Positions 36,038-49,714 of a stretch of 64,000 bases of DNA are shown piece after piece (the stretch's first letter is position 1; each line of letters begins with the position of its first letter). Where the stretch lies: positions 1,426,001 through 1,490,000 of the forward strand of contig OZ237738.1 of assembly GCA_965178125.1 (NCBI GenBank), read 5' to 3'. A program made the translations under genes and the position numbers. A model generated the notes under the pieces. The model was given only the letters and a program-made list of their open reading frames with translations. It searched no databases and had not been told where the DNA came from. This stretch comes from Bilabrum cf. latius. Lineage: Eukaryota > Bigyra: Bicosoecida > Bigyra > Bicosoecida.

Positions 36038-39000
36038 ATGGAAGCCGGTGCATTCCGTGTTTCAGTGACGCTTCACGAAGTGACGCAAATCGTGCTACCG
36101 TGAGCCACACTGCAGAAGAGCAGCTAGCATCTGGATGGTATCATATTTCATATGTATTGTAGCGACCAGTATGATTCGACTGCCGCTGGTGCCGTTGCTA
36201 CTATCCCTATTCCGAGCTCGCTTTTTGCTGCACTCGATTCGCAGCAATGGCGGCATCCCGAATCCGTATGCCATCGTATCGGTGTGTGGTTCGCAGCAGG
36301 AGACAGAACCTGAGCCTGGATCACATCGAGTCGTATGGGACCGCGCGTTCGGCTTCACGGGCCTCTTCCTTACCGCCGCCTAGCTGCAGCGCGCCGAGGT
36401 CCGGATCGAGGTCAGGCACGCTCGCCTGCTGGGCAGGCACGATCACGTGGGCTCGTACGCTTTCCCACTGATTCAACTGGTTCGTAGGTACAAGGATGAC
36501 GGGGACGCGGACGTGGAGGCGGGAGGAGGCGGCGTGGGCGGCCCGGTGGCCCTCGAATCCGAGAGCGGCATAGGGGATGTCTAGCAGCTCCTGGGCGCCG
36601 CCGTGGCCGATGCCTGGGTCCCGCTCACGAGCGGCGAGAATCCAAGGAGGCCCACGGGGCTTTTGCGCGTCTCAGTCGACGTGATGGGCCCTGCTGGCGC
36701 GATCCCTTCCGTCCGCAGCTACTCCCAGGGCACTGCAGGCAACGGGCTCCCGGAGCAGTTCCAGCCAACCGTGGACCGGCAGGGGCTGCTGCCCAACGCA
36801 GACCCCGCGCTGGCCCTCCGCGCGGCACTGCAGGCCGATGCCAGCGGAACCGACGGTAGCATCTTGGACGCGCTGCAGACGCCCAGCTACCAGCTGGCCT
36901 TGCAGGTCATCAAGGCGGAGGGACTGCCAGCCATCTCGGGGGCCGACGACGATGGAGACGAACCAAGGACCCTGCTGCCCCAGCTGGGGGACGGGGAGTG
37001 GAAAGCGGGTCATCTGGAAGGGGACCAGCAGGGCAAGCAGGCGGCGGCGCTGGCGGGCGGGACCGGCGGTGCGGGAGGGGCGACGGGCGGCAGCCACTCC
37101 CTGAACCCATTCATCGTGCTGCGGTGCGGGGGCCTCTGCAGAGCCACGCAGGTGCACCAGGGAAACCGCTCGCCCACCTTCAGCGAGGAGCTGCAGCTGC
37201 CTGTGCAGCTACAGCAATCCTGGCAGCACGCTCGTGTGGAGCTGTGGCATGCCATCGGGGGCGTCGGCGGCGAGGATGGGGGCGCCTCGAGGGCGCGGCT
37301 GCTGGCCACCGCCACGATCGACGTGGGGCTGGCCCAGCGAGAGGGTCGGGTGGCCCCCTACTGGATGTGTCTGTACGGGCCCACGCCGCAGCAAGGGGCG
37401 GGCTGGATCAGGGCGCTCGCCGACCTGTGGCCCGCTGGTGAGACGGAGGGCATTCCCCGACATACGAGGTACCTGGGCCGGATTCTGGTGGCCCCGCGGG
37501 TGTTTCGGGACAGGAGGCCCCGGCTCGCTTCGGTGCGTATCAGGGCACAGCCCGGGGGCCCGGTCCCTGTCGACACGAGGCTGGCGCTGAGGGTGCTCCG
37601 TGTGAAAGGGATCGACCCCGGTGTGCTCGGCCGGCTGCAGGTGGAGGTCTGTATGGGTGAGCTCGCGCACAGGACCAAGTGGGCGTTCCCCAGCGAGCCC
37701 GCCGCAGCGGTGGTCAACGCGGCGAGGACTGTCGGTGGGGTGCGGGTGGACGGCAGCGAGTACGTGACAGACGACGGCGCGGCCAAGAACGAGACGTTCT
37801 TCGTCCCCCCTCGGCTGCCGAGGAGCCTAATGGCGGGCGGCGGGCCTTCTGGTGCTGGTTCTGGTGCTGGTGCTGGTGCTGGTGCTGGTGCTGGGGTCAG
37901 GAAGGGCCAGCAGCCAGGCAGCAAAGTGGACGGGGGAAAGGACGACGCCACTGCGAGGGTGGAGGATGAGGCCCAACGGGCGCGGCTGCGGGTCCTGTTC
38001 GGGCGCGCCTTTGGGGGGGAGCCCGCGGGGGAGCTGCTCTCGAGGCGCCTGCCAAAGGCAGACTCCACGGCCTCGGAGCGCATCCGTAGGCAGATCCCCG
38101 ACGTGATCGTGAACGTGTTCGCGTCGGGGCCGGCCACGGGCTTCGCGCGGACCCTGGTCGGGACGGCGCGGGTGTCCGCCATCCAGCTGGCCAGGGTGTT
38201 CGGCGAGAGGCCCGAGGCGGCCTCGCCCATCCAGGCAAGGACCATCCCGCTGCTGCCGCCCCGACGGCCCACCAGCACGGCGGCCCGGGCGGCGTGGGAG
38301 CGTCGGGAGGAAGAGCAGGACACGAAGGCGCGCTTCGGCATCCTGGCCGCATCGGAGGAAGGGGGCACGGGGCTGGACTCGGCGGCGGGGTCTGCGCCCG
38401 TGGCTGTGGGTGCCTTCGGAGGCGAGGCTGCGCGGGGCACCGGGTATCGTGCAGACGAGGAAGATGAGGTTGGATCCAGCGGGAGCGGGGGCAGGCTGGG
38501 CAGCGGTGCCGTGGGCGAAGCGCCCATCGGGCACGTGGTGCTCCAGGTTGCGGTGTGCCAGAGGGACTCGGACCGGGCATAGAGGGGCGGAGACAGGGGC
38601 AAGCGGCTGCAGGCCGTGTTTGGAATCGGGCACGGGAGCAGCATGGTGAAGCGCGGCCAAAGGACAGAGGAAGAAAGCGAGGAAGCGAGCGGACTGTCCA
38701 CTCGAAGCACCTCAGCCGCGCCCACACCACGCACGGGGCCAGCAGGCGGGATCATCGCGGAGCATCCCGCGGAAGACCACGAGCTGCAGAGCCAGATGAA
38801 GCTGGCGGCCAGAGAGAGGCTCAAACAGGCCGCCCGCTCCCTGCCTCCCATGCCCTGGCCCTGGCAGACCTCTGGCACTGCCGGTGCGGTAGAAATGTCT
38901 GGTCCCGGGGAGCTCGGCTTGGACGCGGGGAAAGAGGCAAGGGCCAGGGCCAGGGCGCTCCGCAGCGCGATCCACAGCCGCGCGCTGGCCCGCCGGACCG

Positions 39001-42000
39001 CCCTGCACCGCGCCAGGCGCAGATCCCTCCTGGGCTCCAGCGACCGGACCTACCAAAGGGGCGAAGGGGGCGAGGCCGCTGCCAGGCTGCAGCTGGGGTG
39101 GTCCTGCTTCTCGGACCGCGAGCTGGGCGAGGCACAAGCGATGCTGGAGGGGGCTCCTCCGGGCACCGCGCGTGACCTCGCCTCCGACCTGATCCGGGAT
39201 GCCTCCAGGCGGCTGACCGTCGGGCCCGACTCGGCGGTGCCGGACCCTGGCCTGGGCACGAGCCCAAGCCCCAGTCTAGCTGCCACCCCCAGCAGAGGCA
39301 AGGACAGCGACGTTGACGTGGACGAGGATGGACCATTCACGCCTCGAGACCCGCTGGACGATGCCGCAGAGGGCTCCCCTGTGGACCTGCCTGCCCCCAC
39401 GGCTGGAGACGTGGTGCAGCTGCTGCAGGAGCGCCCACCCGGAATCGCGGCCGTCCTGCACGCCGTGGACGAGCCTCCTATGCCTTCCCCGCAGAGCAAC
39501 GTCAAGGAAGACCTCGTCGTGATCGTGTACGCCGCAAGGGGCTTGGACATACCCCCCTACCCCATCGGGCCCAGGTTCTTTGACAGGCAACCGCGGCGTA
39601 TGCCGGCTGGAAATGGGGAGGCGCCTCAGCTGGCAAGTCCGGGTTTGTACGTCGAGTTTGGGGGTCCATCCACTGGCCTGTGGAGGACCGACCCGGCCGC
39701 GTCCTTTGGCCCCAGCGTGTACTGGGGCGAATCGAACGGCTTCAAGGCCGTGCTGCCTCCGGCCGCGCTTCCTCGTCGGCTGGCTGTGCTGACGAAAGCG
39801 GAAGAGAGGCTGCGGGCAGCCTCGGACCACATCGCGCACCTGATCCTCGTCGCTGAGCAGCACAGGGGGAGAGCGAGGGCGTGGAGGTGGAGTGTCGTGG
39901 ACATGCAGCGGAGGGTGAGGGAGGCGAGGCGGGCGGCGCCACACGAGGACAAAGAGGAGGAAGAGTAGGAGGGCGAGAACGGAAAGAAGGACGAGAGCGA
40001 TGACCACTGGCAAGGTGCAGCAGGGCACGGACCTGACGTGGGAAAGCCGGGCGGTGCCCTACTTGGGGGCACTGGCGAAGCGGGCGAGCGCAAGGACAGC
40101 GACACTGGCGACGGTAACCCGCTGCTGCCTGGCTGGGCAGGGGCGGATGCCCCCGGCAATGCGTGGACGTCCATCTCTCACGCAGTTGAAATGGACGAGT
40201 CGGGCGGGCCGCTGGGTATGCAGGGGGCCGGTGGCGGCATGCACGGGCCAGCAGGGCGAGACCCATCGGCTTCGGCCGATTGGCCAGCCCTCATATCTGA
40301 CCTGAGGCAGGCGGTCCGGTCCTCCATACGGCTCGAAGTGGACTCCGTGGAGGCTGCCAAGCGGCTCCACTCGTCACATGAGCGGGTGCAGTCGCTGCTG
40401 AAGCAGGTTGCGCTGGCCCTCCGCGGCTGGGAGGCAGCCGGGGCCAGCAGCGCGAGCCGCGGCAGCGGAGGCGGGTCGACCGGCGGGTCCGGCGCATAGG
40501 AGATGCAGGTGAACGCGGTGCTGCAGCAGCTTGTACCGTTGCCAGAGAAGACGCACCTACGGGTGCACTTCGGCTGGGGCGGGCTGGCGCGACACGCAAG
40601 GCGGCAGCAGGCGGGAGGGCGCGGGCAGGCAGGGGCTAGCGGGGGAAAATAGCCCCGGCAGAAGTCGTCACCGTCGGGCACGGCGGCATCGGGCAGGGAC
40701 TAGAGCCAGGACCAAGACCCGGACTAGGGACCCGCCTGGAGCCCGGACCCCAGCGGAGATTTTGCCATCGCCGAGGTGCCGCAAGCCCTGCTGCGGCCCA
40801 CGGCAGAGCCCGTGTGGCTGCCGCTCCAGGCGGTGGGAGCGGTCGTTCCCGGGTTCGGTACCCAGAGGGCGGACAAAAAGAGAATGGAGCGGGAGCGCAA
40901 GCAGCGGAAAGCCGTGGGCGCGGCACCTCCGAGCGAGCGCACGTCGCTGGGGCTGGCTTGCAGGGTGCCCGAGCGGCCCAGGGCGGCGGGAGAGGTGCTG
41001 GTGTGGGTGACCTACCGCTCCGGTGTGACGAGGGCGTGGCATAGGGCACAGGTAGCCACGCGGTCCGCGGCGGCAGCGGCGTCGCTCGGCGTCCCGCGCA
41101 TCGCCCTGCCACGTGCCCTGCTGGATCCGGCCCAGGCTCGCGGTGCGCAGGACGTGCTGATCCAGCACCTGAACCAGGCCTTGGCGAGTGACGCGTCGGG
41201 GGGGCCAGCCACGCGCCGCCGTGCAGTGCCCCCGTGGTCAAATCCGCACCGCCGATCCGCTATGGTCACGGGCAGGCTCCTGCACGAGGCGCAGACGAGG
41301 GGGATCCCCTCAGAGGCGCTGGCCATGCGGGTCACCAGACAGGTGCAGCCCTGGCTGCCCGAGATGCGGAGGTACTGCGTGAACGTGTCTCTCGTGGGGC
41401 TGCGCGAGCTGGTTGCATCTGCCGAGGCGCTCGGGTTCTCAAGGGGTACTCTGCGGTCGAGGACGGCGGGGCAGGGCAGGCACCTGCGCTGGAGAATCGA
41501 GATCAGAGTCCCTTCCGTGGGGCACAGCGCGCTGCGGCAGGCGGGCTGGCACGTGGCAGAGGTATCAGCGGAGGACTGGGTCTCGGTGGGCCACGAGACG
41601 AGGCAGCAGCTGCACCGCTTCGACTACCACAGGTCCAAGAAGGTCGCCCAGGTCGTGCTCAGGGCCATCGACAGACTCATGCGGCCCGTCCGCAACATGC
41701 GCCGGGGATAGCCAGCAAGGGTGGCTGATTCCCGCAGGCGAGCCTCCAGTATTGACCTGCTGATTGAGATGCAGAAAGCGGCCACGAGGCTGGGGTCTCT
41801 CAGGTTAAGATAGGAACGAGAAAGGCGGAGCAGGCGGGAGGGGGGCTTGCTGGGGGCCGCAGGGGGCGCATCTGCAGCGGCAGCGGCCGGTCCAGAGGAG
41901 GACAGCAGCGAAGGCGAAGGCGAAGACGAGGAGGGCAAGCGCAGCCGGAGCGGGAGCGAAGATTCGCTGGACGGGGCGGGCAAGGAGGAGGAGGACGGTG

Positions 42001-45000
42001 GCAGCACGGTAGACTCGGGTGCTGGCAGGCGGCACTTGAAGGTTTGGATGTGCGGGCGAGGCGTGGGCAGACTGGCGCAGGCCGCGGGTCCCTCGGGCCA
42101 CGCGATGCGGTACGGGGAACAGGGCCTGGATGACGAGAGTCTCAGCCCCATGCTGGTGCGGCCTCGGGCAGTGATGCCGGTGCACAGCGGGGACACCCTC
42201 CTCGTGCTGGAGGGCGACGGGCTGCCCCCTTCCAAGCCGCTTTCCGAGGCCGTGGCCAAGCGCACCGTCGCGGAGACGCTGACGGCGAAGGGGGCCACCA
42301 GCGAACGCTCGGTGGCGAAGGTCCGCGCCTACGACATGGAAGGGGCAGAGTCGCCCGAGACGGAGCTGGCTGCCCTGGCGGCTCCCCAGCTGTTCCTTGG
42401 GGGTTCCATCGGGTCCGTTGGCGGCAATGCGCCGGCGGAGGCCAGTGACCCGGAGACCCGGCTGCGGCATGCAGTGGAGGAAGTGCTGCACGCGAGCGCA
42501 GCGGGGGGCCAGGGGGCTGAGGACCCCGAGGTGGGGTCAGCAGGGGATGACCCCATGGACGCGCGGGGTGCCTCGTCCTGGCAGCAAGCTAGGTCGGCTC
42601 GGCTTGGGGTGTGGCTGCCCAGGCTGGCCGCATTGTGCCCCGAGGCCCAGGTGTCGGTGTACCGCCGCACCATCAAGCCGCTCTCCGAGACGTACAGGGG
42701 GGCGGGCCTGCCCCCAAGCGAGGGAGGCAAGGCCTCCGACGAAATGGCGGCTCGTCGGCTGGGCACCCAGGCCTTCCTCCGCGGGCCTGCTCCCGTGGAC
42801 GTCGGCAAGGCGATGTCCAACGCGGCGGCGGCGCGGAAAGAAGGGCTGGCGGCCGCAGCGGCCGGAGACGGGTCACCAGCTGCAGCGGGCAGCGAGGACG
42901 TGGGCACGGGTCTAGGGGGCGAGTACAAGCCCCACGGGGCCGGGGGCAAGGAGGACGATGGTGAGCTCGGGCGGGCCTGGCAGCTGGTGGGCGTGGCGTC
43001 CATGCCGCTGGGTCCGCTGGTGGAGTCTGCGGAGAGGGCGGAGGTGAGGGAACAAGAGGAGCAGGAGCAGGAGCAGGAGAGGCAGCAGCGGATGGCCATG
43101 GTCCCCTTCGCTGGCTCGCGTGGGGCCACCAGCCGAAGGCTAAGGCATCACAAGCCATTTGAGATGGACGGAGAAGGACGAACCCTGGTTAGTGAGGTGC
43201 CACAGAGGCTGTCTGCTGACGAGCTGCAGCTGGGCAAGGCTGTCGGACCGAAGGGACTGTGGGGGGCGCTGGAGCGCGCCGCCACCATGCAGGCGGCGGA
43301 GCAGAGGGTAGCAGGTGGTTTCCGCCAGGACGGTCTCACGCTGAAATCGGCGCAGGCGTCGACCATGTCTGCTCGGGAGAGGCTGCGTTTCTGGCTTCCG
43401 TCCAAGGACAAGGGGCGAGTGGTGCGCAACGGAGCGGCACCTGGCCTAGACGCCCAGAACGAGGAACAGCTGCTGTCCACCGTGCTGAACGCGTCGGCCA
43501 ACGCGCACGTGCTCGCGAACCAGCTCAGGCCAGGAGACGAGGAGATCCAGGTGGGCGGGGCGGGAGCGGACAAGGCCGAAGCTGCCGACCCCCTGCACTT
43601 TGAGGCGCCACCGCAGCTGCTCAAGTCCGTGGGTGCGGATGGGGACGACGGGGAGGAGGGGGGTGAGATGGACGGTGACGCCTTCCCGGGCACGACCTCA
43701 GTGGAGCTGAAGCGGTTCCTGGTGACGCCCACAATGACGGCATTTGCGAGCGGGCTGCTGTCCTCGCAGGAGGCATGGCTCATACGGCTGGCCATGGCGG
43801 TGCGGCCAGACGGCACCATGGACGGGTGGTGGATGAGGGCGGGCCCGGAGTTCAGGGGCGGGATCCTGCCTCCTCTGACGGAGCGAGAGGCCAGCGAGGC
43901 GGGGGCAGGTCGCGGGGGATTCGGTGCCGGGAGCCGCGACGGCGCTGGCGGCGAGGCCTCGAGTGGCGCAGGTGCAGACTTCCGCGGTGGCGGCGGGGAG
44001 ACGCCCGGGGCCGCCATATAGAGGCTGGACCAGGACACGGCAGACGCCCTCAACCAGGTGCTGGAGCGGGGGGCCGACAGGTTGAACACCGCCACGGAGA
44101 AATACAAGGAGGATTCAGATTCAGATTCCGAATCGGACGACGAGTACGAGGACGAGGATGAGGAGAGCTTGCTGGGGAGTGAAGAGGGCGAAAGCGTTGG
44201 AGATGTGGAAGCAAAGGCAGCAGACGTTGGCGCTCTCCTGTTCGATGACGGGGAAGAAGATTATGGGGACAGCGCGGATGATAGCGAGGGGGCGGCCAGT
44301 GCATCGGCTGCCTCGGCCTCCGGCAGGAGCGCCAGCAGCAAGAGCAGGGGCAGGGGCAGGGGCAGGGGCAGGGGCAGGGGCAGGGGCAAGGGCAAAAGGT
44401 CGAGTCGCGCCTCCGGAGCCGCTGCGTCCGTCCGCAGAGATGGCGCTCGGCTGAGGGCCCGAGGATCGGACGACTCGGAGCGGAGCACGAACGAGGACGA
44501 TGGTGTTCCCTGGGACGCGGAGGAGCTCCTGAAGCAGGCGGACGCCTCGAGGCAGGGCAGCGGGACGGGCGCAGAGATGAGGGTGGTGCTCGGCAGGGAG
44601 GACTTCACCCCGCAGCTGCAGCTGGCGCTCAGGCCGGTGCCCACGCGCGTCACGGCGGGGCGTGTGCGTGAGCTGGAGGCTCGCTGGCCCAAGGTAGAGG
44701 TGGATGGGGGCGACGTGGCCATCCGAGAGAGGTATATCAGGCCACTCGAAGCGCAGTGGTGGCTGCGGCCCGTGGCCCCAACGCAGCACCTGTGGATGCC
44801 TGCGGGTCCCATCTCTACGGCTGAAGTTGCGAGCAGCGCGGTGTCCGGGCAGCTGCTCCCAAGCGGGGTACTGCCCGCGCTACCGCCGGGTGCGAGTGGC
44901 CAGGGCGCGATCGTGCAGTGCACCCACCCTCCTCCAGGTGCCGAGGACGAGCCGCTCCCGCTCGAGGGGCGCGCAGCTCTGTCCAACGGTCGATCCACCT

Positions 45001-47999
45001 GGCGCGGCTGGGCCCCACCCAGGCAGGCCCTCAGCTTCACCGTGCACGGCGTGCTGTTCCTCTCCCCCTACGAGAGAAGGCTGAAGGGGGAAGACCCGCT
45101 GCCACAGTACCTGGAGCACGACGAGCACCAGCACATGCAGCAGATGCAGGAGGCCGCCATGGAGCAGCAGAAGGCCAGGGGCTGGGGCCATCAGGGCGGA
45201 CAGGCCGTCGACGGGAGGGACAGAGATCACAAGGCGCGCGTAGCACGTCTGCCGGAGCCCGTGCGCCGCCGCAGCGAGCTCGCCCAGTCACCCGGGTTCT
45301 TTGCCCCCTCCAAATGCGCGCTGCCGGTGGGCGCCAAGCAGGTGCTGTGCCGCCCCTCCTCGCTCGGAGGGCGCTGCAACGCGTCTTTCGTGGGCTGGCG
45401 CAGGGCAGGGGCCATGCGCACGCGCGTGCGGATGGTCACCGCCTCTGGTCCGACAGGCCTCGGCAGCGGCATGGACCAGGGCATGGGTGCAGCAAAGCAC
45501 GCGGCCACGCAGCTGCTCGCAGATGGGGCAGCGGACGATGACTGGCGCCTGGCGGGGAGCGAGGTGTTTGCCAGCACGCAGCGGCTGCTGACGGCCTACT
45601 CGAATACGGTGGAGGCAATGCTGGGCGAGCTGCTGCCCCAGCACGAGGAGCTCCCCCCCCTGGACTTCGAGGGCACCTGGATGTGGAGGCCACCCGACAT
45701 GGTGGTGGTGCATGACACTGGCCCGAACGCCGATCCGCTAGAGGCATTCCTTGGGCCCGACTACCGCTTCGACGGCGAGGAAGAGGGCCCTCGGCATCCT
45801 GAGAGTGCTGACTTGGAAGAAGAAGAGGATGCGGGGCTCCGCGGCGGGACCGATGGCGAGGGCGCCGACATGGGCAAAGGAAGCGGCACAGGCGCGGGCG
45901 GAGCTGCTCCAGCGGCTGCGTCAGTCCCGGGGAGACCGGTGGGCGGCCGCGGCAGCATCACTGGGTCGGCCGGGTACCTCGGATCGGTGGATGGGTCGAG
46001 CGTGACGGGCGGAACCTCCACCACGGCGCTGACGAGGCTGAACCAGCACCACCACAGCTAGCCTCGGTTCAGCGCCAGAGAGTTCACAAAGATGATGCGG
46101 AGGCTCGTGAGCCCCGGGCCCGCCGTGCAGCGCCTGGAGGTGACCGTGATCATCCGGCGGGCACTCGGGCTGGTGGCACCGGACGGGGGCCAGGCGCGGC
46201 CTCTTGTGCGCCTGAGGGTGGAAGGGACGGGCGCGCCTGACCTCGCGGGGCCCTTCCACGCGCGGGCCACGGCCCCGACCGAGGTGGTGGGCACACTGGG
46301 GGCCGGCGGGATGCCGATCCTGGAGCAGCTGCACGTGACAGCGGTGGTGCCCGGGCGGTGCAGGCTGGTCATCGAGGTGCTCCACGTGCCGGCTTTGACC
46401 ACCTTTGGGGGCGGAGGAACACAGGGTCCTGGGGAGGCCGCCGTGGCGATGCTGCAGAGCGGGATGCAAGGCCTCTAGGCGGGGTCCGGCGGGGCGGGTG
46501 CGGACACCGGCGCGGACGGGTCCTCCGGACTGGCTGGTGCCAGGACGATCGGCTGGACGTCGATCGACCTGGAGGACCGGTGGACCAGTCCGGCCTGGAG
46601 GGCGGCCTTGCGAACGGACGCGCTGCCCGTGGAAAGGCGGCAGCTGCGGCCGCCGTGGGAGCCCCGATGGGAGTTGGAGCAGGCGCTGCTGGGGCCTCCC
46701 GAGGTGGCCGACCAGCTGCGTGACGAGGACGACAACGGGGGGAACAGCGACAGCGACGCTGGGGACGAGGGCCGCGCCAGGAAGAGGGTGGGCTGGCTCG
46801 TCAAGGCGCAAGGGGTGGAGACAGATGCGGCAGCCAAGGGCAAGGCAGCAACAGCGGCGCTGCTGGCAAAGAGGTAGGCCAAGCGAGCGCGCAGGCACCG
46901 TGCCGAGGTGCTGGGCAAGGGCAAGGACAAGAGTGCTGGTGCGGCCGGCGAGTCGAAGGGCAGCGGGGGCAAGGGCCAGCTGGCCGGGCTGCCGGGGACG
47001 TCGCAGTCCACGCTCAGGCGCAGGGCGAAGCGAGGCATGCCACGGGGGTCGCTGGACGTGTGGGTTGCCATGAGGCGCCCGGGTGACTCGCTCTAGCTGC
47101 CCCCTTGGGCCAATGACCAGGTAAGGAGAGGGCAGGGCGTCCCATTCGAGGCCCGCTTCGTTGCTTGGACGGCGAGGCAGCGGCGAGGGGACGGCACCAA
47201 AGTGCCTGTCTACTGCACTGCCGAGCTGCTCGTGCCTGGTGGTGCCAGGGCACAGCGGGGGATGGGCGCGCTGGGGCGGCTCTTCGCGGACGGGCTCGAG
47301 CCGTCTGTCGCGATTCGGCAGCAGACGCAGTCGCACCCCGGCCAGATCGGCACCGGCGACGACAAAAGGAACCTGGAACTCAACTACCGGTTTGTTCTCC
47401 GGTTCGAGCTGGAGCAGGAGGTGCTTGAGGCGATCGAGGGGGTGCGGAGACAGGGTGCGGGTGGAGGGGGGGATGCTCTCGGGGGTGCTGGCGGGGCCGG
47501 CGGCGAGGGGGGTCCCGGGGACGGGGACCAGGCCGGGCGTCCGCGGGGGGCGGGGGGCACTGCCTCCCCCCTGGCCCTGCGCGTGCCCAGGGTGCGGCTG
47601 AGGGTGTGGCAGGAGGGCGGCATCTTCGCGGACCCGGTGCCCCTCTCGGAATCGATCCTGGACCTGGCGCCGATGGTGCGCGAGTGCCACGCGCAGCAGG
47701 GCTCCGTGCAGGTGCCCAGGACCTGGGCGGCGACGAGGCCGACCGGAGTGCCGGGATCTGCGGCGGGTCAGGTGGAGCTGGAGGCGTCTTGCCTGCCCGG
47801 CGTGATGGCGGATGCAAGGCCGGTGGGAGTCGGCAGGGACGCGCCCAACAGGGACCCTTTCCTGAGGGAGCCTCGCGTGCCCGAGCAAAAGACCGTCTGG
47901 GAGCAGTTCCTCGAGACCCTGCGGTACGTGCTGGGCTGGATCCTGTGCCTGGTGGTAGTCATCGTGCCTATCAGCATCATCGCCAACCAGTTCACCTGA
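36038..47999 (+). CDS. giant ferlin-like multi-C2 membrane protein
   Basis: Exons 36038-36099 and 36245-47999 (intron GTGAGC...TCGCAG, 145 nt) give 3,938 residues with 15 in-frame TAGs and no TAA or TGA before the final TGA. The spliced N-terminus MEAGAFRVSVTLHEVT plus PNGGIPNPYAIVSV forms a C2 domain. A second C2 (about residues 305-440) has PFIVLRCGG and YWMCLYGPTP, then RYLGRILVAPR, a ferlin-type order. Later C2-like blocks include VVIVYAARGLDIPPYPIG, CVNVSLVGLRELVASA and LEVTVIIRRALGLVAPDGG. The C-terminus ends in one transmembrane helix (LGWILCLVVVIVPISIIANQF). Ferlins are tail-anchored, Ca2+-dependent membrane-fusion proteins of about 2,000 residues; this one is roughly twice that, swollen by acidic, Gly/Ala and RG repeats (37850-37895, 44344-44392). 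The long uninterrupted frame argues for one gene, but two fused reading units cannot be excluded without RNA. Confidence 0.75.
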
Positions 48000-48141
48000 A
48001 CGAGAGAACAGGCCCGTTTTCTGAGAGAGGGTGCGGGAGGGCCAGAGAGCACGGGCTCAACAGCAGCGCGCACCTTGAGTGAATTGGATTGAAAGCTCTC
48101 TAGATTAAATATAGGATGCACTGCATTGCAAAGCAGGATCG

Positions 48142-49454
48142 TCAGGACTCCATGGGCGCCGCTCCGCTCCCACTCCCACCGGGCCCCCCTGTGCCTCCAC
48201 CCGGACCCCCCGACGCATCGCCCCCCTCGCCCCCCTTGGCACCGCTGCCGCTGTCCGCCCCCTTGCCCCCCCCTTCTCCTCCTCCTTCCTTTGCCCCACC
48301 TTCTTGTTCCCCAGTGTTCCCTGCCGCCGCCCCGTCCGCTGGGGCACCGGCCTGGCCCGACCCCGCGAACCCCGGCGGGAGCTTCTTTCCGTGTGCGTGC
48401 GCTGCGGCGGTGATATTTGCGATGGACAGCGGCCCCGCGCCCCCTGGCCACTCGGTGGAGGGGATGGCTGCGGGATCCAAAGCCTTGACGATGAGGTTGT
48501 GCCCGTACCAGTCGGCAAGCTCTATGGCCGTGTGCATCAGCTGCGGTGGAGGTAAGGCGGCAGGCAACGGGTGGATGGAATAAGGGGCTTGGTGCTCTGG
48601 GGAGCGAGTTGAGAAGCAGAATCAAGTGCGATCGGTGCGTGTGTGGTTGGGGGTGGTGGAGCGGTGGGCGGCCGCGCATAGTATGATACGCAATGCATTG
48701 CGCTGCACTCACCCTGTTCCCCTCCAGCTTGTCCGCCTTGCACCTCGTCAAGAAGAGCACAGCCTCGTGCTTGCCGTACTCGGCCGCAGTCATCAGGGGC
48801 GTGTACCCGCTGCCGTCCTTTGTGTCCACCATCGAGGCACCCCCGCGGCGCAAGAAGGAGCGCACCGTGCGAAGGCCGCAGGACATGCACGCAAAATGGA
48901 TGGGCAGCCTCCCGCAGAGGTCCCTCGCGAAGATGTCGGCCCCGGCGTCGATGAGCAGCTGCGCGGCGGCATCGTTGCCCGATCGGCACGCAACGTGGAG
49001 GGCTGTCACGCTTCGCTCGTGCTGCGAATGCATAGAAAATAAAACAAGTTACGAGTCTGGTACTGCCCGCAGATAGCTGCATCGGTTTGCCAGCCTAAGC
49101 TCAGCAGGAAACTGATGTCCAAACCCTCACCACTTTAGTGTTCACGTCCACGCCAAGCTCCTCCACGAGCGCTCGGGCCATCTCGATGGCCTCAATATTT
49201 TCACACGCAAGCATTAGTGGCGTCATTTCCCGTCCCTCGTCCAACACATTGTTCAGTTCCAGCATAGGGTGCCTCTCTATTACGTCCAAGAATTGCCCGA
49301 CGTCCCCGTTGCTGCATGCAAGCATCATACGCTTCGTTTCCACCTCGCTCAGACCCATGGGAGATGGTTTCGAGTATGAATATTCCGGCACCACGGGCGG
49401 TGCCTTGATTTCTTCCTTGATCGTGCTGATTGTGCTTGAGCTGACCGCGGCCAT
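48142..49454 (-). CDS. ankyrin-repeat protein
   Basis: Exons on the minus strand are 49454-49131, 49021-48713 and 48540-48142 (343 residues, TGA, no TAG). Introns are GTGAGG...TCGCAG (109 nt) and GTGAGT...CCGCAG (172 nt), both phase 0. At least four ankyrin repeats are legible: MMLACSNGDVGQFLDVIERH, MTPLMLACENIEAIEMARAL, VTALHVACRSGNDAAAQLLI and YTPLMTAAEYGKHEAVLFL. The last repeat-like unit is HTAIELADWYGHNLIVKAL across the third exon. The C-terminus is a Gly/Ser/Ala-rich tail. Specific function unknown; a protein-binding adaptor is all the family implies. It converges with the ferlin gene across 142 bp. Confidence 0.88.
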
Positions 49455-49714
49455 TACTTATCTGTCCTGAATCTATTGCGACTAAGGAGGTTCACAGAGC
49501 TGTGCAAGTTCAACCTTTGGATTATTTTTGGTCCCACAACCACACTAGAAGTACCGCTCGCTCTGTTTAGCAGAAAGTATACTCCCAGTAAATTCGAGCC
49601 GTTTATGGTTGCGCGCAGTTTCGAAGAAAAGCAGACTGCAACTGAACGGCAACGAATTTTACAAAACCGACCTCACGTGCCAAACCTCCTTAATTCCCGC
49701 GCACGAAAGTAGCC
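49455..49714. promoter_or_regulatory. divergent intergenic region, ankyrin protein / SAS6L
   Basis: 260 bp, clearly AT-richer than the flanking genes, separating two opposed start codons. TCACGTGCC lies near 49672. No other gene seen. Confidence 0.4.
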
